Positions 1 to 7,330 of a DNA stretch of 64,000 bases are shown here, in pieces. The position numbers and the translations under genes are program-made. The number at the start of each line of letters is the position of its first letter. The first letter of the stretch is position 1. The notes beneath the pieces were generated by a model that was not told where the DNA came from, did no database searches, and was given only the letters and a program-made list of their open reading frames with translations. The DNA is from a virus: positions 1 through 64,000 of the IMG/VR virus record IMGVR_UViG_3300032677_000023; one strand, written 5' to 3'.

Positions 1-11
1 AAAGGTGTAAA

Positions 12-500
12 ATGAAAGAGTTTGATCTTAAGGAAGTAATTGATTTCATCAAGAATTCTTCTAACGAGACAAAGATTTATATCGGCGCTGATTCCGAACG
101 TTATCGTAAGAATGAGGTTTGGTATGCTGATTATACTGTGGCTGTTGTTGTTCATATTGATGGCAACAAGGGTTGTAAGGTATTTGGTAAGTCAGATGTA
201 GAACGTGATTTTGATCAGAAGAAAGAAAAGCCAGCTTTTCGTCTGATGAACGAAGTTTATCGTGCTGCTCAGATGTATATCGACCTTGCCGAAGCCATTG
301 GTGATCGTCATTTCGAGTTGCACCTTGATATCAATCCAAACGAAATGCATGGTTCGTCTTGTGTTATCACACAGGCAACTGGTTATATTCGTGGTATGTG
401 TGGTGTTACTCCAAAGGTTAAGCCAGAGGCACCAGCAGCTTCATTTTGTGCTGATCGTTTGAAGGAAATTCTAACGAACAACGAAAGTATTGCTGCTTAA
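12..500 (+). CDS. RNase H-fold protein, YkuK/DUF458-like
   Basis: This 162-residue protein opens with IYIGADSER at residues 22-30 and has a later LHLDINP segment. This is the acidic pattern of the DUF458/YkuK family, which adopts an RNase H-like fold. The family's biochemical role is not firmly known, so only the fold is proposed. A ribosome-binding site (AAAGGTG) sits directly upstream of the ATG. It is the first gene of the + strand early block and is followed by a truncated tRNA. It could be a nuclease or a catalytically silent nucleic-acid binder. Confidence 0.6.
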   Translation: MKEFDLKEVIDFIKNSSNETKIYIGADSERYRKNEVWYADYTVAVVVHIDGNKGCKVFGKSDVERDFDQKKEKPAFRLMNEVYRAAQMYIDLAEAIGDRHFELHLDINPNEMHGSSCVITQATGYIRGMCGVTPKVKPEAPAASFCADRLKEILTNNESIAA

Positions 501-507
501 ATAATAC

Positions 508-547
508 AGGCGCGTAGCTTAAAGGTGAAGCCGGTCGCTCTTTAAAA
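508..547 (+). pseudogene. truncated tRNA 5' half
   Basis: The sequence reads as an acceptor strand, U8-A9, a D arm whose stem GCTT pairs with AAGC, and the 5' side of an anticodon stem and loop. No matching 3' half follows; AT-rich leader of the endonuclease gene at 592 replaces it. The downstream tRNA-Ile is complete on its own, so this is a leftover. It probably marks where the endonuclease gene entered a tRNA array. Confidence 0.5.
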
Positions 548-556
548 TTTAATTTT

Positions 557-564
557 TATAAATA
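557..564 (+). promoter_or_regulatory. T4-type late promoter (TATAAATA)
   Basis: Exact match to the T4 late-promoter octamer, 28 bases upstream of the endonuclease ATG at 592. It would be read by host RNA polymerase carrying the gp55 homologue encoded at 38018-38575. Confidence 0.55.
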
Positions 565-591
565 CTTCTATAATTAATAGGAGTATTTTAT

Positions 592-1278
592 ATGAAATGT
601 AAATTCTGCAATCAATTAAAGAAAAATTTGAATTCTTTAAGAAATCATGAGAGACTATGTAAAGAAAATACAAATAAAGAAAAAACTTGGATTCAAAAAC
701 GAAAAGAAGCGGGAATAGAAATTAAATTTGATTTTCATCAATCGCCTGAATATAAAGAAAAACAAAGACAAAAAAGATTATTGTGTCCTCCCGCTTCTTT
801 AGAACAAAGACAAAAAGCTTCTATAAAAACAAAAGAATACTATTCTAATCCTGAAAATAGAAAAAAACATTCAAAAATAATGAAAAAGGCGGTATTAGAA
901 CACCCAGAATCTTATTCTGATAAAAACATAGTTGGAAGATCAAAACATTTTACAATCGATGGTGTTAGATTTAATAGCACTTGGGAATATGAAGTTGCAA
1001 AATTTTTAGATAAAAATAATATTAAATGGATCAGAAGTAATATAAAACCAATTTCTTATTTTTGGAATGATGATTGGCATTTATATTTTCCAGATTTTTT
1101 AATTGAAGAATATAATTGTTATATTGAAGTAAAGGGATATGAAACAGATCGTGATAGGGCTAAATGGAGCCAATTAGATAAAAAAATATTAGTAATCAAA
1201 CAAAAAGAAATTGACTTAATAAAAAAACAGAATTATGATATAATTAGTAAATTATCGTCCTATAGCTCAATCGGTTAG
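592..1278 (+). CDS. homing endonuclease, PD-(D/E)XK-like with N-terminal zinc finger
   Basis: The first 25 residues form a Cys-x2-Cys...His-x4-Cys zinc finger (CKFCN...NHERLC). The C-terminal domain contains FPDFLI followed by YIEVKGYE, the D...ExK arrangement of PD-(D/E)XK nucleases. A basic middle region (residues 30-110) resembles the DNA-binding linkers of phage homing enzymes. A close structural relative is on the - strand at 19568-20203, where ExK is replaced by DPK. The gene overlaps the next tRNA: its last codons and TAG stop lie within the first 23 bases of tRNA-Ile. A late promoter precedes it. It is probably a freestanding mobile endonuclease. Confidence 0.75.
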   Translation: MKCKFCNQLKKNLNSLRNHERLCKENTNKEKTWIQKRKEAGIEIKFDFHQSPEYKEKQRQKRLLCPPASLEQRQKASIKTKEYYSNPENRKKHSKIMKKAVLEHPESYSDKNIVGRSKHFTIDGVRFNSTWEYEVAKFLDKNNIKWIRSNIKPISYFWNDDWHLYFPDFLIEEYNCYIEVKGYETDRDRAKWSQLDKKILVIKQKEIDLIKKQNYDIISKLSSYSSIG

Positions 1279-1331
1279 AGCAGGCGCCTTATAAGCGTCA
1301 GATCTGGGTTCAATTCCCGGTAGGACAACCA
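1256..1331 (+). tRNA. tRNA-Ile (anticodon UAU)
   Basis: A complete cloverleaf can be drawn: D arm GCTC/GAGC, anticodon stem GGCGC/GCGTC with loop CTTATAA, T arm CTGGG/CCCGG and encoded CCA. The anticodon reads AUA codons. Position 1 is C opposite A72, an unpaired end otherwise typical of initiator tRNAs. The 5' end is shared with the endonuclease coding sequence, which may explain the odd first base. This is the only tRNA on the + strand in the window. Confidence 0.8.
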
Positions 1332-1351
1332 CTATTTTGAAAGTCTACATC

Positions 1352-1720
1352 ATGAAATATTTGTATCTTTTGCCGATTTTCTTTTTCCTTGGCGGCTGTC
1401 AAACTACAAATTCTTATCCTATAAATAAAATTACCGCTCAAAAAAGCGGTATTGTTGCCTCCTGGTATTCTTCTGGTCGAAGAACTGCCAGCGGTCAACA
1501 TTTCGATCCAAATGGATATTCTGTCGCTCATCGTACCCTACCATTTGGAACTCAACTCAAACTGACTAATCCGAATAATGGAAAGTCCATAGTTGCTATT
1601 GTCAATGACAGGGGTCCATTCGTAAGAGGGACGGGGTTGGACGTTACAAGAGGCGGTGCTCAAAAACTTGGTTTTATTAGTCAAGGTAAAACTAGATTGA
1701 TAATGGAAGTTTTGAGATAA
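1352..1720 (+). CDS. RlpA-like double-psi beta-barrel lipoprotein
   Basis: The protein starts with a lipoprotein signal peptide (hydrophobic LYLLPIFFFLGG before C) and continues with a domain containing ASWYSSG, TASGQHFDP, AHRTLPFGT and VNDRGPFVRG. These are hallmark motifs of the RlpA/DPBB family, which bind or cleave peptidoglycan lacking stem peptides. The ATG at 1352 gives a proper signal sequence; an in-frame TTG 15 bases earlier is less likely. The gene is followed by another exported wall-active protein, so the pair may act in lysis or late envelope remodelling. Confidence 0.75.
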   Translation: MKYLYLLPIFFFLGGCQTTNSYPINKITAQKSGIVASWYSSGRRTASGQHFDPNGYSVAHRTLPFGTQLKLTNPNNGKSIVAIVNDRGPFVRGTGLDVTRGGAQKLGFISQGKTRLIMEVLR

Positions 1721-1760
1721 TATATTTCTCTTAATAGCGACGTAAACAAAAGGAAAAGTA

Positions 1761-2402
1761 ATGAAAAAGCTTATATTTTCACTAGTAGCAATGCTAGTTA
1801 GTATTGGCGTAGTTTCTACAGCTAATGCTAGACCAAGACATAAGAGACATCATTATCATCATGTTGTAGTATACAAGCATAAAAACAAAAAAGTGAATAT
1901 GGTGATTGGTCAAAAACAAGAACCGCAAATATATTATTCGAATGATGACAATAGTCCAGCCGCATTTTTTGCGAAAGATAGAGCAAGAAATGTAGTTGAA
2001 ACTCTTGATAATAACAAAAGAAAGACCCAAGAACATTTTGGGTTTATCGAACAGTCGATCAGACAAGGAAACGGTTTGGCTAATAAAGCATTAAGATATG
2101 TTGGTGCAACAGCTAGACAACTAGGACTTCCTCGTAGCCTTTGGTGTGCTGATTTCATGAATATGATCACACATTCTGGTAATGATCGAACTGCTATGTC
2201 ATATAAACACAGGGGACAACCAGCATCTTATGGTTGTGTTAACTGTGTTGCCGTAACAACTCGTCGAGGCGGTGGTCACGTCGGGGTTGTTTCTGGTTAT
2301 GATAAACATGGTAATCCTATTTTGATTTCGGGAAACCATGGCAGAAAAGTCGGTGTTGGTACTTATGCTAGAAGCAGAGTAGTAGCATACAGATATATAT
2401 AA
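1761..2402 (+). CDS. secreted CHAP/TIGR02594-like amidase, endolysin candidate
   Basis: A Sec-type signal peptide (residues 1-23, ending NARP) precedes a His-rich stretch and a C-terminal domain. That domain has SLWCADFMN (candidate catalytic Cys), GCVNCVAV and GGGHVGVVSGY (candidate His). Cys followed by HVGxV is the pattern of CHAP and TIGR02594 cysteine amidases. A signal-bearing endolysin would be exported by host Sec rather than wait for a holin. AAAAGGAAAAG precedes the ATG. A strong terminator lies immediately after the stop codon. No other lysozyme-like gene is seen in the window. Confidence 0.65.
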   Translation: MKKLIFSLVAMLVSIGVVSTANARPRHKRHHYHHVVVYKHKNKKVNMVIGQKQEPQIYYSNDDNSPAAFFAKDRARNVVETLDNNKRKTQEHFGFIEQSIRQGNGLANKALRYVGATARQLGLPRSLWCADFMNMITHSGNDRTAMSYKHRGQPASYGCVNCVAVTTRRGGGHVGVVSGYDKHGNPILISGNHGRKVGVGTYARSRVVAYRYI

Positions 2403-2432
2403 TGGGGTGGGAGAAATCCCACCCTTTTAATT
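2403..2432 (+). terminator. rho-independent terminator
   Basis: GGGTGGGA and TCCCACCC flank a GAAA loop and are followed by a TTTT-rich run, directly after the amidase stop codon. It separates the lysis-like genes from the small early genes that follow. Confidence 0.85.
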
Positions 2433-2443
2433 TGGAGTTTGTT

Positions 2444-2632
2444 ATGACAACAGAAGAATTAGTTAAATCAGCTGACCTTAATTGGTGCGTAGACATTCTT
2501 AAAAGAATAGAAAGTATAACTAACCGTTTTCCGAGCACTCAGAATGGTTATGCAGTCATAGATTATTCGGATATTGACCAAATTAAATACCTTGTAAAAA
2601 TGGGGCTAAAGGTGGTTAAAGAAGATGAATGA
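2444..2632 (+). CDS. small hypothetical protein
   Basis: 62 residues from an ATG preceded by TTTGGAG. The protein is mildly acidic with no transmembrane segment and no motif I recognise. Its reading frame extends upstream to 2402, but that start would lie on the terminator hairpin and lacks a ribosome-binding site. The gene is followed 1 base later by a promoter, so it is probably expressed with whatever reads through from upstream or is the last gene of a weak unit. Confidence 0.55.
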   Translation: MTTEELVKSADLNWCVDILKRIESITNRFPSTQNGYAVIDYSDIDQIKYLVKMGLKVVKEDE

Positions 2633-2633
2633 C

Positions 2634-2662
2634 TTGACTTTTGAACCGTATCAGGTTATACT
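2634..2662 (+). promoter_or_regulatory. sigma70-type early promoter
   Basis: TTGACT at 2634-2639 and TATACT at 2657-2662 are separated by exactly 17 bases. The same architecture recurs at several other sites in this window, all upstream of likely early genes. It should drive the 35-residue gene, glutaredoxin and the following small genes. Confidence 0.75.
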
Positions 2663-2688
2663 AAGTAAGGTTATGAAGGAGATATAAT

Positions 2689-2796
2689 ATGAAAAGCGAT
2701 CTAGAACTGCTTGTTGAATATGATATGTTTATTTTGGGATTTGATTCCTCAAATTCTGAGGATATTAAGAAATATTGGGAGATTATGCTAGGATGA
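2689..2796 (+). CDS. 35-residue small protein upstream of glutaredoxin
   Basis: An ATG preceded by GAAGGAGATATA opens a 35-codon frame with an acidic, amphipathic product (residues include LELLVEYDMF and DIKKYWEIM). Its TGA overlaps the glutaredoxin ATG as ATGA, the classic sign of translational coupling. Promoter, ribosome-binding site and coupling together support a real gene despite its size. No function is recognised. Confidence 0.65.
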   Translation: MKSDLELLVEYDMFILGFDSSNSEDIKKYWEIMLG

Positions 2797-3056
2797 ACGT
2801 TACAATATATACTAAATCGAATTGTAAATTCTGCGTTAATTCTAAGATGCTACTTAGCTCTAAAGGAATTAATTATACAGAACTAAAGTTAGACGAAGAT
2901 TTTTCTAGAGAAAGCCTTTTGGAAATTTTTCCGAACGCGAAATCTTTTCCTGTTGTTGTTATAGATGGTTTCAACATTGGCGGGTTTGAAAATCTTAAAA
3001 AGTATCTAACTGAAGAAACACAGGATAATCGTAAACTTTTGAATGAGGGAATTTAA
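2793..3056 (+). CDS. glutaredoxin
   Basis: 87 residues with a CKFC active site at residues 11-14 in the loop after the first beta strand, plus the cis-Pro region (FPVVVIDG) and the GGF glutathione-binding motif. Phage glutaredoxins reduce the phage ribonucleotide reductase, as NrdC does in T4. No reductase gene is in this window. The ATG at 2793 overlaps the upstream stop; an earlier in-frame ATG at 2775 lies inside the upstream gene. Confidence 0.9.
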   Translation: MNVTIYTKSNCKFCVNSKMLLSSKGINYTELKLDEDFSRESLLEIFPNAKSFPVVVIDGFNIGGFENLKKYLTEETQDNRKLLNEGI

Positions 3057-3057
3057 T

Positions 3058-3321
3058 ATGATTAATCGCGACGATCTTTTGAACGATCTACGTATGTACG
3101 TGATTGAAGTTCAGTTTAATAAAGTTAACGGCGAACAGCGCACAATGCGTTGTACTCTAAGGCCTGATCTTTTGCCTCCAAAGTATAATATCAATGAAGA
3201 TCATAAATTTCATAGGGAAAATACCGACGTTATTGCTGTTTGGGATATCCTTAACAACGGTTGGCGTTCTTTCCGTGTAGATTCCGTAACTTACGTTCAG
3301 AACGTGAGCCACAATTACTGA
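3058..3321 (+). CDS. WYL_2/DUF2693-like SH3-fold phage protein
   Basis: 87 residues resembling the small Sm-like/SH3 beta-barrel proteins of T4-like phages: VIEVQFNKVNGEQRTMRCTL, an LLPPKY turn, then AVWDILNNGWRSFRVDSV. The family typically shows GxxRxMxCTL followed by VWDxxxxxWRSFR. The function of these proteins is unknown. The start at 3058 has GAGGGAATTTAAT upstream and overlaps the glutaredoxin end. Confidence 0.7.
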   Translation: MINRDDLLNDLRMYVIEVQFNKVNGEQRTMRCTLRPDLLPPKYNINEDHKFHRENTDVIAVWDILNNGWRSFRVDSVTYVQNVSHNY

Positions 3322-3328
3322 GGATAAA

Positions 3329-3613
3329 ATGAAAAAGTTGGTTATAGTCGAATGCATATCTCAACACCGTATTCGTTATTGTGTTGAGGTTGAAGATAAT
3401 ATTGATCCTGCTCTTGATGAAGTCGTTAGAGAAAGTGACGCTGAAAATTTTCATGAGTTTAGTCAGCAACATCTCGGCCAAGTGATCTTTTCTCATAGAG
3501 AAATAAATAAAGAAGAATACCTTCGTATGTTCGATGAAGATAGTCCTTATCTAAAGGGATGGCCTGAAGAACAAAAACTTAAATACATCAACAGGATTAA
3601 TTATGATGCATGA
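3329..3613 (+). CDS. hypothetical protein
   Basis: 94 residues with an N-terminal beta strand (KLVIVECISQHRIRYCVEV) and an acidic helical remainder. GAGGATAAA precedes the ATG, and the stop overlaps the start of the following phosphatase gene, so it belongs to this early operon. It has the look of the DpnD/PcfM-like small phage proteins, but I cannot assign it. Confidence 0.6.
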   Translation: MKKLVIVECISQHRIRYCVEVEDNIDPALDEVVRESDAENFHEFSQQHLGQVIFSHREINKEEYLRMFDEDSPYLKGWPEEQKLKYINRINYDA

Positions 3614-4049
3614 TGTTATTGTTGATATCGACGGCACCATAGCCGACAATTCCCATAGAGTTCACCATATCCGTAAGTCTCCCAAAGATTGGAAGTCTTA
3701 TGAAAAGGGTGTCATGGAAGACGAGCCGCATTTTGACATCATCTATATTCTAGAATCACTTAAAGCTTCTGGTTCGAAGCTGGTACTCTGTACAGGAAGA
3801 ATGGAAAACGAGCGAGACGACACCATTAATTGGTTGAGAATGCATTATCTAGACTTTCTTTTTGACAAGCTTTATATGCGACCACTCAATGATTATAGAT
3901 CGGATGATGTTGTTAAGAAAGAACTTCTTGACCAGATTCGTAAAGACGGTTATAATCCGACAATAGTATTTGAAGATCGTCAACGTGTTGTTGATATGTG
4001 GAGAACAGAAGGTCTTCGTTGTTTGCAAGTCCAGCCGGGCGATTTTTAA
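3603..4049 (+). CDS. HAD phosphatase, polynucleotide kinase 3'-phosphatase-domain type
   Basis: Motif I is DIDGTIADN near residue 8, followed by a CTGRMENERDDT motif II region and a C-terminal VFEDRQRVVDMWR. These match the stand-alone phosphatase domain of T4 polynucleotide kinase (PseT), which removes 3' phosphates from cleaved RNA or DNA ends. The kinase half is absent here. At 148 residues it is the right size for the domain alone. In T4 this activity helps repair tRNAs cut by host anticodon nucleases, which would suit a tRNA-rich phage. Confidence 0.75.
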   Translation: MMHDVIVDIDGTIADNSHRVHHIRKSPKDWKSYEKGVMEDEPHFDIIYILESLKASGSKLVLCTGRMENERDDTINWLRMHYLDFLFDKLYMRPLNDYRSDDVVKKELLDQIRKDGYNPTIVFEDRQRVVDMWRTEGLRCLQVQPGDF

Positions 4050-4057
4050 TAAATAGT

Positions 4058-4111
4058 TGTGTCAGTCGCGGAGTACCAGTCCCACTGACTCTATGTCAAA
4101 CGAAGGACACA
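4058..4111 (+). promoter_or_regulatory. leader hairpin over the ribosome-binding site of a GIY-YIG gene
   Basis: TGTGTC (4058-4063) can pair with GACACA (4106-4111), burying part of the AAGGA ribosome-binding site at 4103-4107. A nested stem GTCAGT/ACTGAC lies inside. Hairpins that hide the ribosome-binding site keep T4 homing endonucleases silent on early transcripts, so a similar role is inferred here. Confidence 0.4.
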
Positions 4112-4114
4112 GCT

Positions 4115-4722
4115 ATGAATATTTATCACGTTTATGCGTATCTTAGAGAAGAAAACAATACACCATATTATATTGGTAAAGGTAAGGGTAGAAGAGCTTA
4201 TAAAAACATACAATAAGCGTTCCAAAAAATAAATCAAAAATTATATTTTATCATAAAAATATAACTAATGAAACCGCTTGTTTTTTGGAAAAATCTTACA
4301 TAAAATTATTTGGTAGAAAAGATATTGGAAATGGTATATTATACAATCAAACGGATGGCGGCGATGGCGGCGACACTTCTAAGAGCGAAAATTATATAAA
4401 AGCTAAGACGGAAGGTAAATTTAATGGTCATCGTCATAAAACTTCAGAACAATTAGAAAAAGCTAACATAAAACGTTCTGTTTCATTATTAGGACATGAA
4501 GTATCTTTAGAAACTAAAAAGAAAATTTCAGAAACTAGAAAAAATAAAAAGATACCTAGTCCAAATAAAGGAAAAACATTCTCCGAAAACATAAAAGAAA
4601 AACTTCGTATTCCTAAAAAGAAATATATTTGTTTTGTTTGTTCAAAAAACATCGGAGGAAAAACAAATCTAATTAGATGGCATAATGAAAACTGTAAAAT
4701 GAAAGGAAATATAAATGAATGA
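4115..4722 (+). pseudogene. frameshifted GIY-YIG homing endonuclease
   Basis: The first part reads YHVYAYLREENNTPYYIGKGKGRRAYKN, a GIY-YIG core, and stops at 4216. The continuation is in another frame from about 4219 (VPKNKSKIIFYHK...EKSYIKLFGRK) and runs to 4722. Comparison with the intact relative at 54964-55620, which reads NTPYYIGKGKDKRAF then VPDDKSKIIFYQ, shows the two pieces are one gene broken by a single indel near 4203-4216. The C-terminus is a CFVC...HNENC zinc finger also found in other endonucleases here. It is probably inactive unless recoded. Confidence 0.8.
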
Positions 4723-5089
4723 TAAATCTTATTGGGGCTATAGCTTACTTTTGGATTGTGCCGAACTCGATCACGGCGCGATCACGAGTTATGAAAATAT
4801 TTACAATTTCACTAAGAGACTAGTCAAGGATATCGATATGGTCGCTTACGGCGAGCCGCAGATCGTTGAATTTGGTTCTGGTAATAAGGCTGGCTATACT
4901 TTGGTCCAGCTTATTGAAACATCGAATATTTGTGCTCATTTTGTTCCTGATGACGGAAATGGTGGTAACGCACTTTACCTCGATGTTTTTTCATGTAAGG
5001 AATATGATGATCAAGTGGTAATCAATTTGGTTAAGGAATTCTTTGGTGCTAAGTATATTAGACCAAACTATTTGACGAGACAGGCGTGA
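4715..5089 (+). CDS. S-adenosylmethionine decarboxylase-like protein (SpeD family)
   Basis: 124 residues ending in a segment typical of phage SpeD-like proteins: AYGEPQIVEFG, GYTLVQLIETSNICAHFV and LYLDVFSCKEYDDQVV. The Ser in ETSN aligns with the serine that becomes the pyruvoyl group in true SpeD, but the usual ESH is changed to TSN, so activity is uncertain. The start overlaps the broken endonuclease end. It stands first in the nucleotide-heptose operon with a stop/start overlap to the next gene, but polyamine synthesis has no obvious link to that pathway. Confidence 0.65.
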   Translation: MNDKSYWGYSLLLDCAELDHGAITSYENIYNFTKRLVKDIDMVAYGEPQIVEFGSGNKAGYTLVQLIETSNICAHFVPDDGNGGNALYLDVFSCKEYDDQVVINLVKEFFGAKYIRPNYLTRQA

Positions 5090-5496
5090 TTACTGGATTT
5101 ACGTGTGGTACATTTGATATTCTTCATGCTGGTCATTGCGCTATGCTTGAAGAATGTCGTAGTCAATGTGACAGGCTGATCGTCGGTCTACAAACCGATC
5201 CGACTATCGACAGACCAAAATTAAAAAATAACCCCGTTCAAAGTTTGCTCGAAAGGTTTATACAACTCAAATCTATTCGTTACGTAGACGAGATATATCC
5301 CTACGAGACTGAAGGTGATCTAGAAAATTTACTAAGTATCATAGACATTCAAAAAAGATTTATAGGTTATGATCATTACGGGGAAGTACATACTGGTCAA
5401 GCTCTTTGTATTCATAGAAATATTGAAATAATTTACAATAAGAGATTCCACCGGTGGAGCTCTTCTAGATTGAGGAATAAGTTGAATGAGTTTTAG
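5086..5496 (+). CDS. cytidylyltransferase-fold nucleotidyltransferase (TagD/HldE-C-like)
   Basis: FTCGTFDILHAGH near the N-terminus carries the HxGH motif that binds nucleotide triphosphate, and RWSSSRLRNKL near the end resembles the ISSTxIR motif. The fold activates sugar or alcohol phosphates (glycerol-3-P in TagD, heptose-1-P in HldE/RfaE). Placement before gmhA, gmhB, talC and hddA homologues makes heptose-1-phosphate the likely substrate; the nucleotide used cannot be read from the sequence. The start codon is GTG at 5086, overlapping the previous stop. Confidence 0.75.
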   Translation: MITGFTCGTFDILHAGHCAMLEECRSQCDRLIVGLQTDPTIDRPKLKNNPVQSLLERFIQLKSIRYVDEIYPYETEGDLENLLSIIDIQKRFIGYDHYGEVHTGQALCIHRNIEIIYNKRFHRWSSSRLRNKLNEF

Positions 5497-6070
5497 TGAT
5501 AAATACTTTGAAGAAGTAGTTTCTATTGCCGAAGCTATAGATAAAAATATGGTGGAGAAGTTAGTTGCCGCTCTCAAAAGAGTCAGAGAATCAAACGGGA
5601 GGGTTTTCGTTCTCGGTGTTGGAGGATCAGCAGGAAACGCTTCTCACCTGGTCAACGACCTACGTAAGCTTTGTGGTATCGAGTCTTATTGCCCCACAGA
5701 TAACGTTCCAGAGCTTACTGCTAGAACAAATGACGAAGGGTTTGACACCGTATTTGATGAATATCTTAAAATCAGTAAGTTAAGTTCAAAAGATGCTCTT
5801 TTTATTTTATCTGTTGGTGGTGGCGATAAGAATAAAAACGTTTCTGTAGGATTAATTAAGGCCATCGATCAAGCAAAATCAAAAAACGCCGTCGTATTGG
5901 GTATAGTCGGTAAGAAAGACGGATACACCGCTTACAACGCTGATTATTGTGTAGTAGTTCCTCCTATTCAACCTTCCAGAATCACGCCACATAGCGAAGC
6001 TTTTCAAGCTGTTATTTGGCATGCTATAGTTTCCAATCCTTCTTTACAGGTTAATAAAACAAAGTGGTGA
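5486..6070 (+). CDS. gmhA: sedoheptulose-7-phosphate isomerase (GmhA-like)
   Basis: A SIS-domain protein of 194 residues, the usual GmhA size. Key motifs are VFVLGVGGSAGNASHLVNDL (phosphosugar-binding Ser loop), LTARTNDEGFDTVF and SVGGGDKNKNV. The enzyme converts sedoheptulose 7-phosphate to D-glycero-D-manno-heptose 7-phosphate. The ATG lies inside the end of the nucleotidyltransferase gene, showing tight operon packing. Confidence 0.85.
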   Translation: MSFSDKYFEEVVSIAEAIDKNMVEKLVAALKRVRESNGRVFVLGVGGSAGNASHLVNDLRKLCGIESYCPTDNVPELTARTNDEGFDTVFDEYLKISKLSSKDALFILSVGGGDKNKNVSVGLIKAIDQAKSKNAVVLGIVGKKDGYTAYNADYCVVVPPIQPSRITPHSEAFQAVIWHAIVSNPSLQVNKTKW

Positions 6071-6071
6071 A

Positions 6072-6602
6072 ATGAATCGAGCAATTTTTTTTGATCGTGA
6101 TGGTGTAATTAATAAACTCGTCGAAAGACCAGATGGTTCTAAAACAGCCCCTTGGTTTCTCGACGAGTTTCAATTTATTGATAATGTTAAAGTAGCGGTG
6201 AATATCGTCAGAAATATGGACTATAAAACTTTTGTTGTAACAAATCAACCTGACGTCAAAGGTCCATTGTCTTACAAAGATTTAGATAATATGCATAGAA
6301 TGATTTCTAATTGGTTGAGAATAGATGATATATACTACGCTGACGATAGAAATTCCAATATGTATAAACCCAACAACGGTATGATTGAAGATATAATTAA
6401 AAAATACTTGATCGATCGTAGTAAATCCTATATAATAGGTGATCGTTGGAAAGATATAGTTGCTGGTAATAGAAGCAAACTAAAAACTATTTTCGTTGGT
6501 GAAGAATACACATACCCTTACGAATATAGAAATATACAACCTGATTATATTGTTTCTAATGTTTTAGAAGCTTGTACCTTGATTGAGGAGATTAATAAAT
6601 GA
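6072..6602 (+). CDS. gmhB: heptose-1,7-bisphosphate 7-phosphatase (GmhB-like HAD)
   Basis: HAD phosphatase with FFDRDGVIN at residues 5-13, VVTNQPDV as motif II, and YIIGDRWKDIVAGNRSKLKTIFV as motifs III and IV. This is the DxD histidinol-P/heptose-bisphosphatase subtype. It removes the 7-phosphate from heptose 1,7-bisphosphate to leave heptose 1-phosphate for nucleotidyl transfer. It sits between gmhA and the transaldolase with very short gaps. Confidence 0.85.
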   Translation: MNRAIFFDRDGVINKLVERPDGSKTAPWFLDEFQFIDNVKVAVNIVRNMDYKTFVVTNQPDVKGPLSYKDLDNMHRMISNWLRIDDIYYADDRNSNMYKPNNGMIEDIIKKYLIDRSKSYIIGDRWKDIVAGNRSKLKTIFVGEEYTYPYEYRNIQPDYIVSNVLEACTLIEEINK

Positions 6603-7330
6603 TTAAATTATACGCCGATGGCGCCGATATGGTGGGAATAATCGATGCGGCTGGAGATAAAACAATAACGGGGTTTACAACTAATCCAACTTTGATGCGT
6701 CAAGCTGGCGTTATGAATTATGAAGAATTTGCCAAAAACGTTATTAAATTTTTGGCAAGGAATAGGCCCGAAACAACTCTAAGTTTAGAAGTGTTCGCCG
6801 ATGAACCTGACGAAATTCGTCGACAAGCTAGAATTATCAGTGATTGGGGTAACGAAAAGAATTATCAAGTATATGTAAAAATTCCTGTCATGTATACTTC
6901 GGGCGAAGATACTTATGATTTGATTCAAAGTTTAAGTTATGAAGGAATTAATCTTAACGTTACTGCGGTTTTTACCGAATATCAAGTAAGCAATATAATC
7001 GATAGATTTTGCCCAGAAGTTCCTAGTATAATTTCAATTTTCGCTGGTCGTATTGCGGACGCTGGTGAAGATCCGGAATCAATTGTTTCTCGTTGTGTTG
7101 GTTTGTATGATGATATTAGAAACGAAGGCGGTAAAGCAGAATTTCTATGGGCTTCTTCTAGAGAAGCTTATAACATTAAACACGCCGAATGGTCCGGTTG
7201 TGATATTATAACCATGACTCCTGATCTCATCAAAAAGGTTAAGGGTTTCGGTAAAGATTTAACACAATTTTCTAAAGAAACTTGCCAAATGTTCTATAAT
7301 GATGCTATTAAATCGGGGTACACAATATGA
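6599..7330 (+). CDS. talC: transaldolase, TalC type
   Basis: A single-domain transaldolase with FTTNPTLMR near residue 26, a Schiff-base lysine in YQVYVKIPV, NLNVTAVFTEYQ, and the late GCDIITMTP motif. Cyanophage TalC proteins are similar in size. In this operon the useful product would be sedoheptulose 7-phosphate made from fructose 6-phosphate and erythrose 4-phosphate, which is the substrate of the neighbouring GmhA. The ATG overlaps the gmhB stop (ATGA). Confidence 0.85.
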   Translation: MIKLYADGADMVGIIDAAGDKTITGFTTNPTLMRQAGVMNYEEFAKNVIKFLARNRPETTLSLEVFADEPDEIRRQARIISDWGNEKNYQVYVKIPVMYTSGEDTYDLIQSLSYEGINLNVTAVFTEYQVSNIIDRFCPEVPSIISIFAGRIADAGEDPESIVSRCVGLYDDIRNEGGKAEFLWASSREAYNIKHAEWSGCDIITMTPDLIKKVKGFGKDLTQFSKETCQMFYNDAIKSGYTI

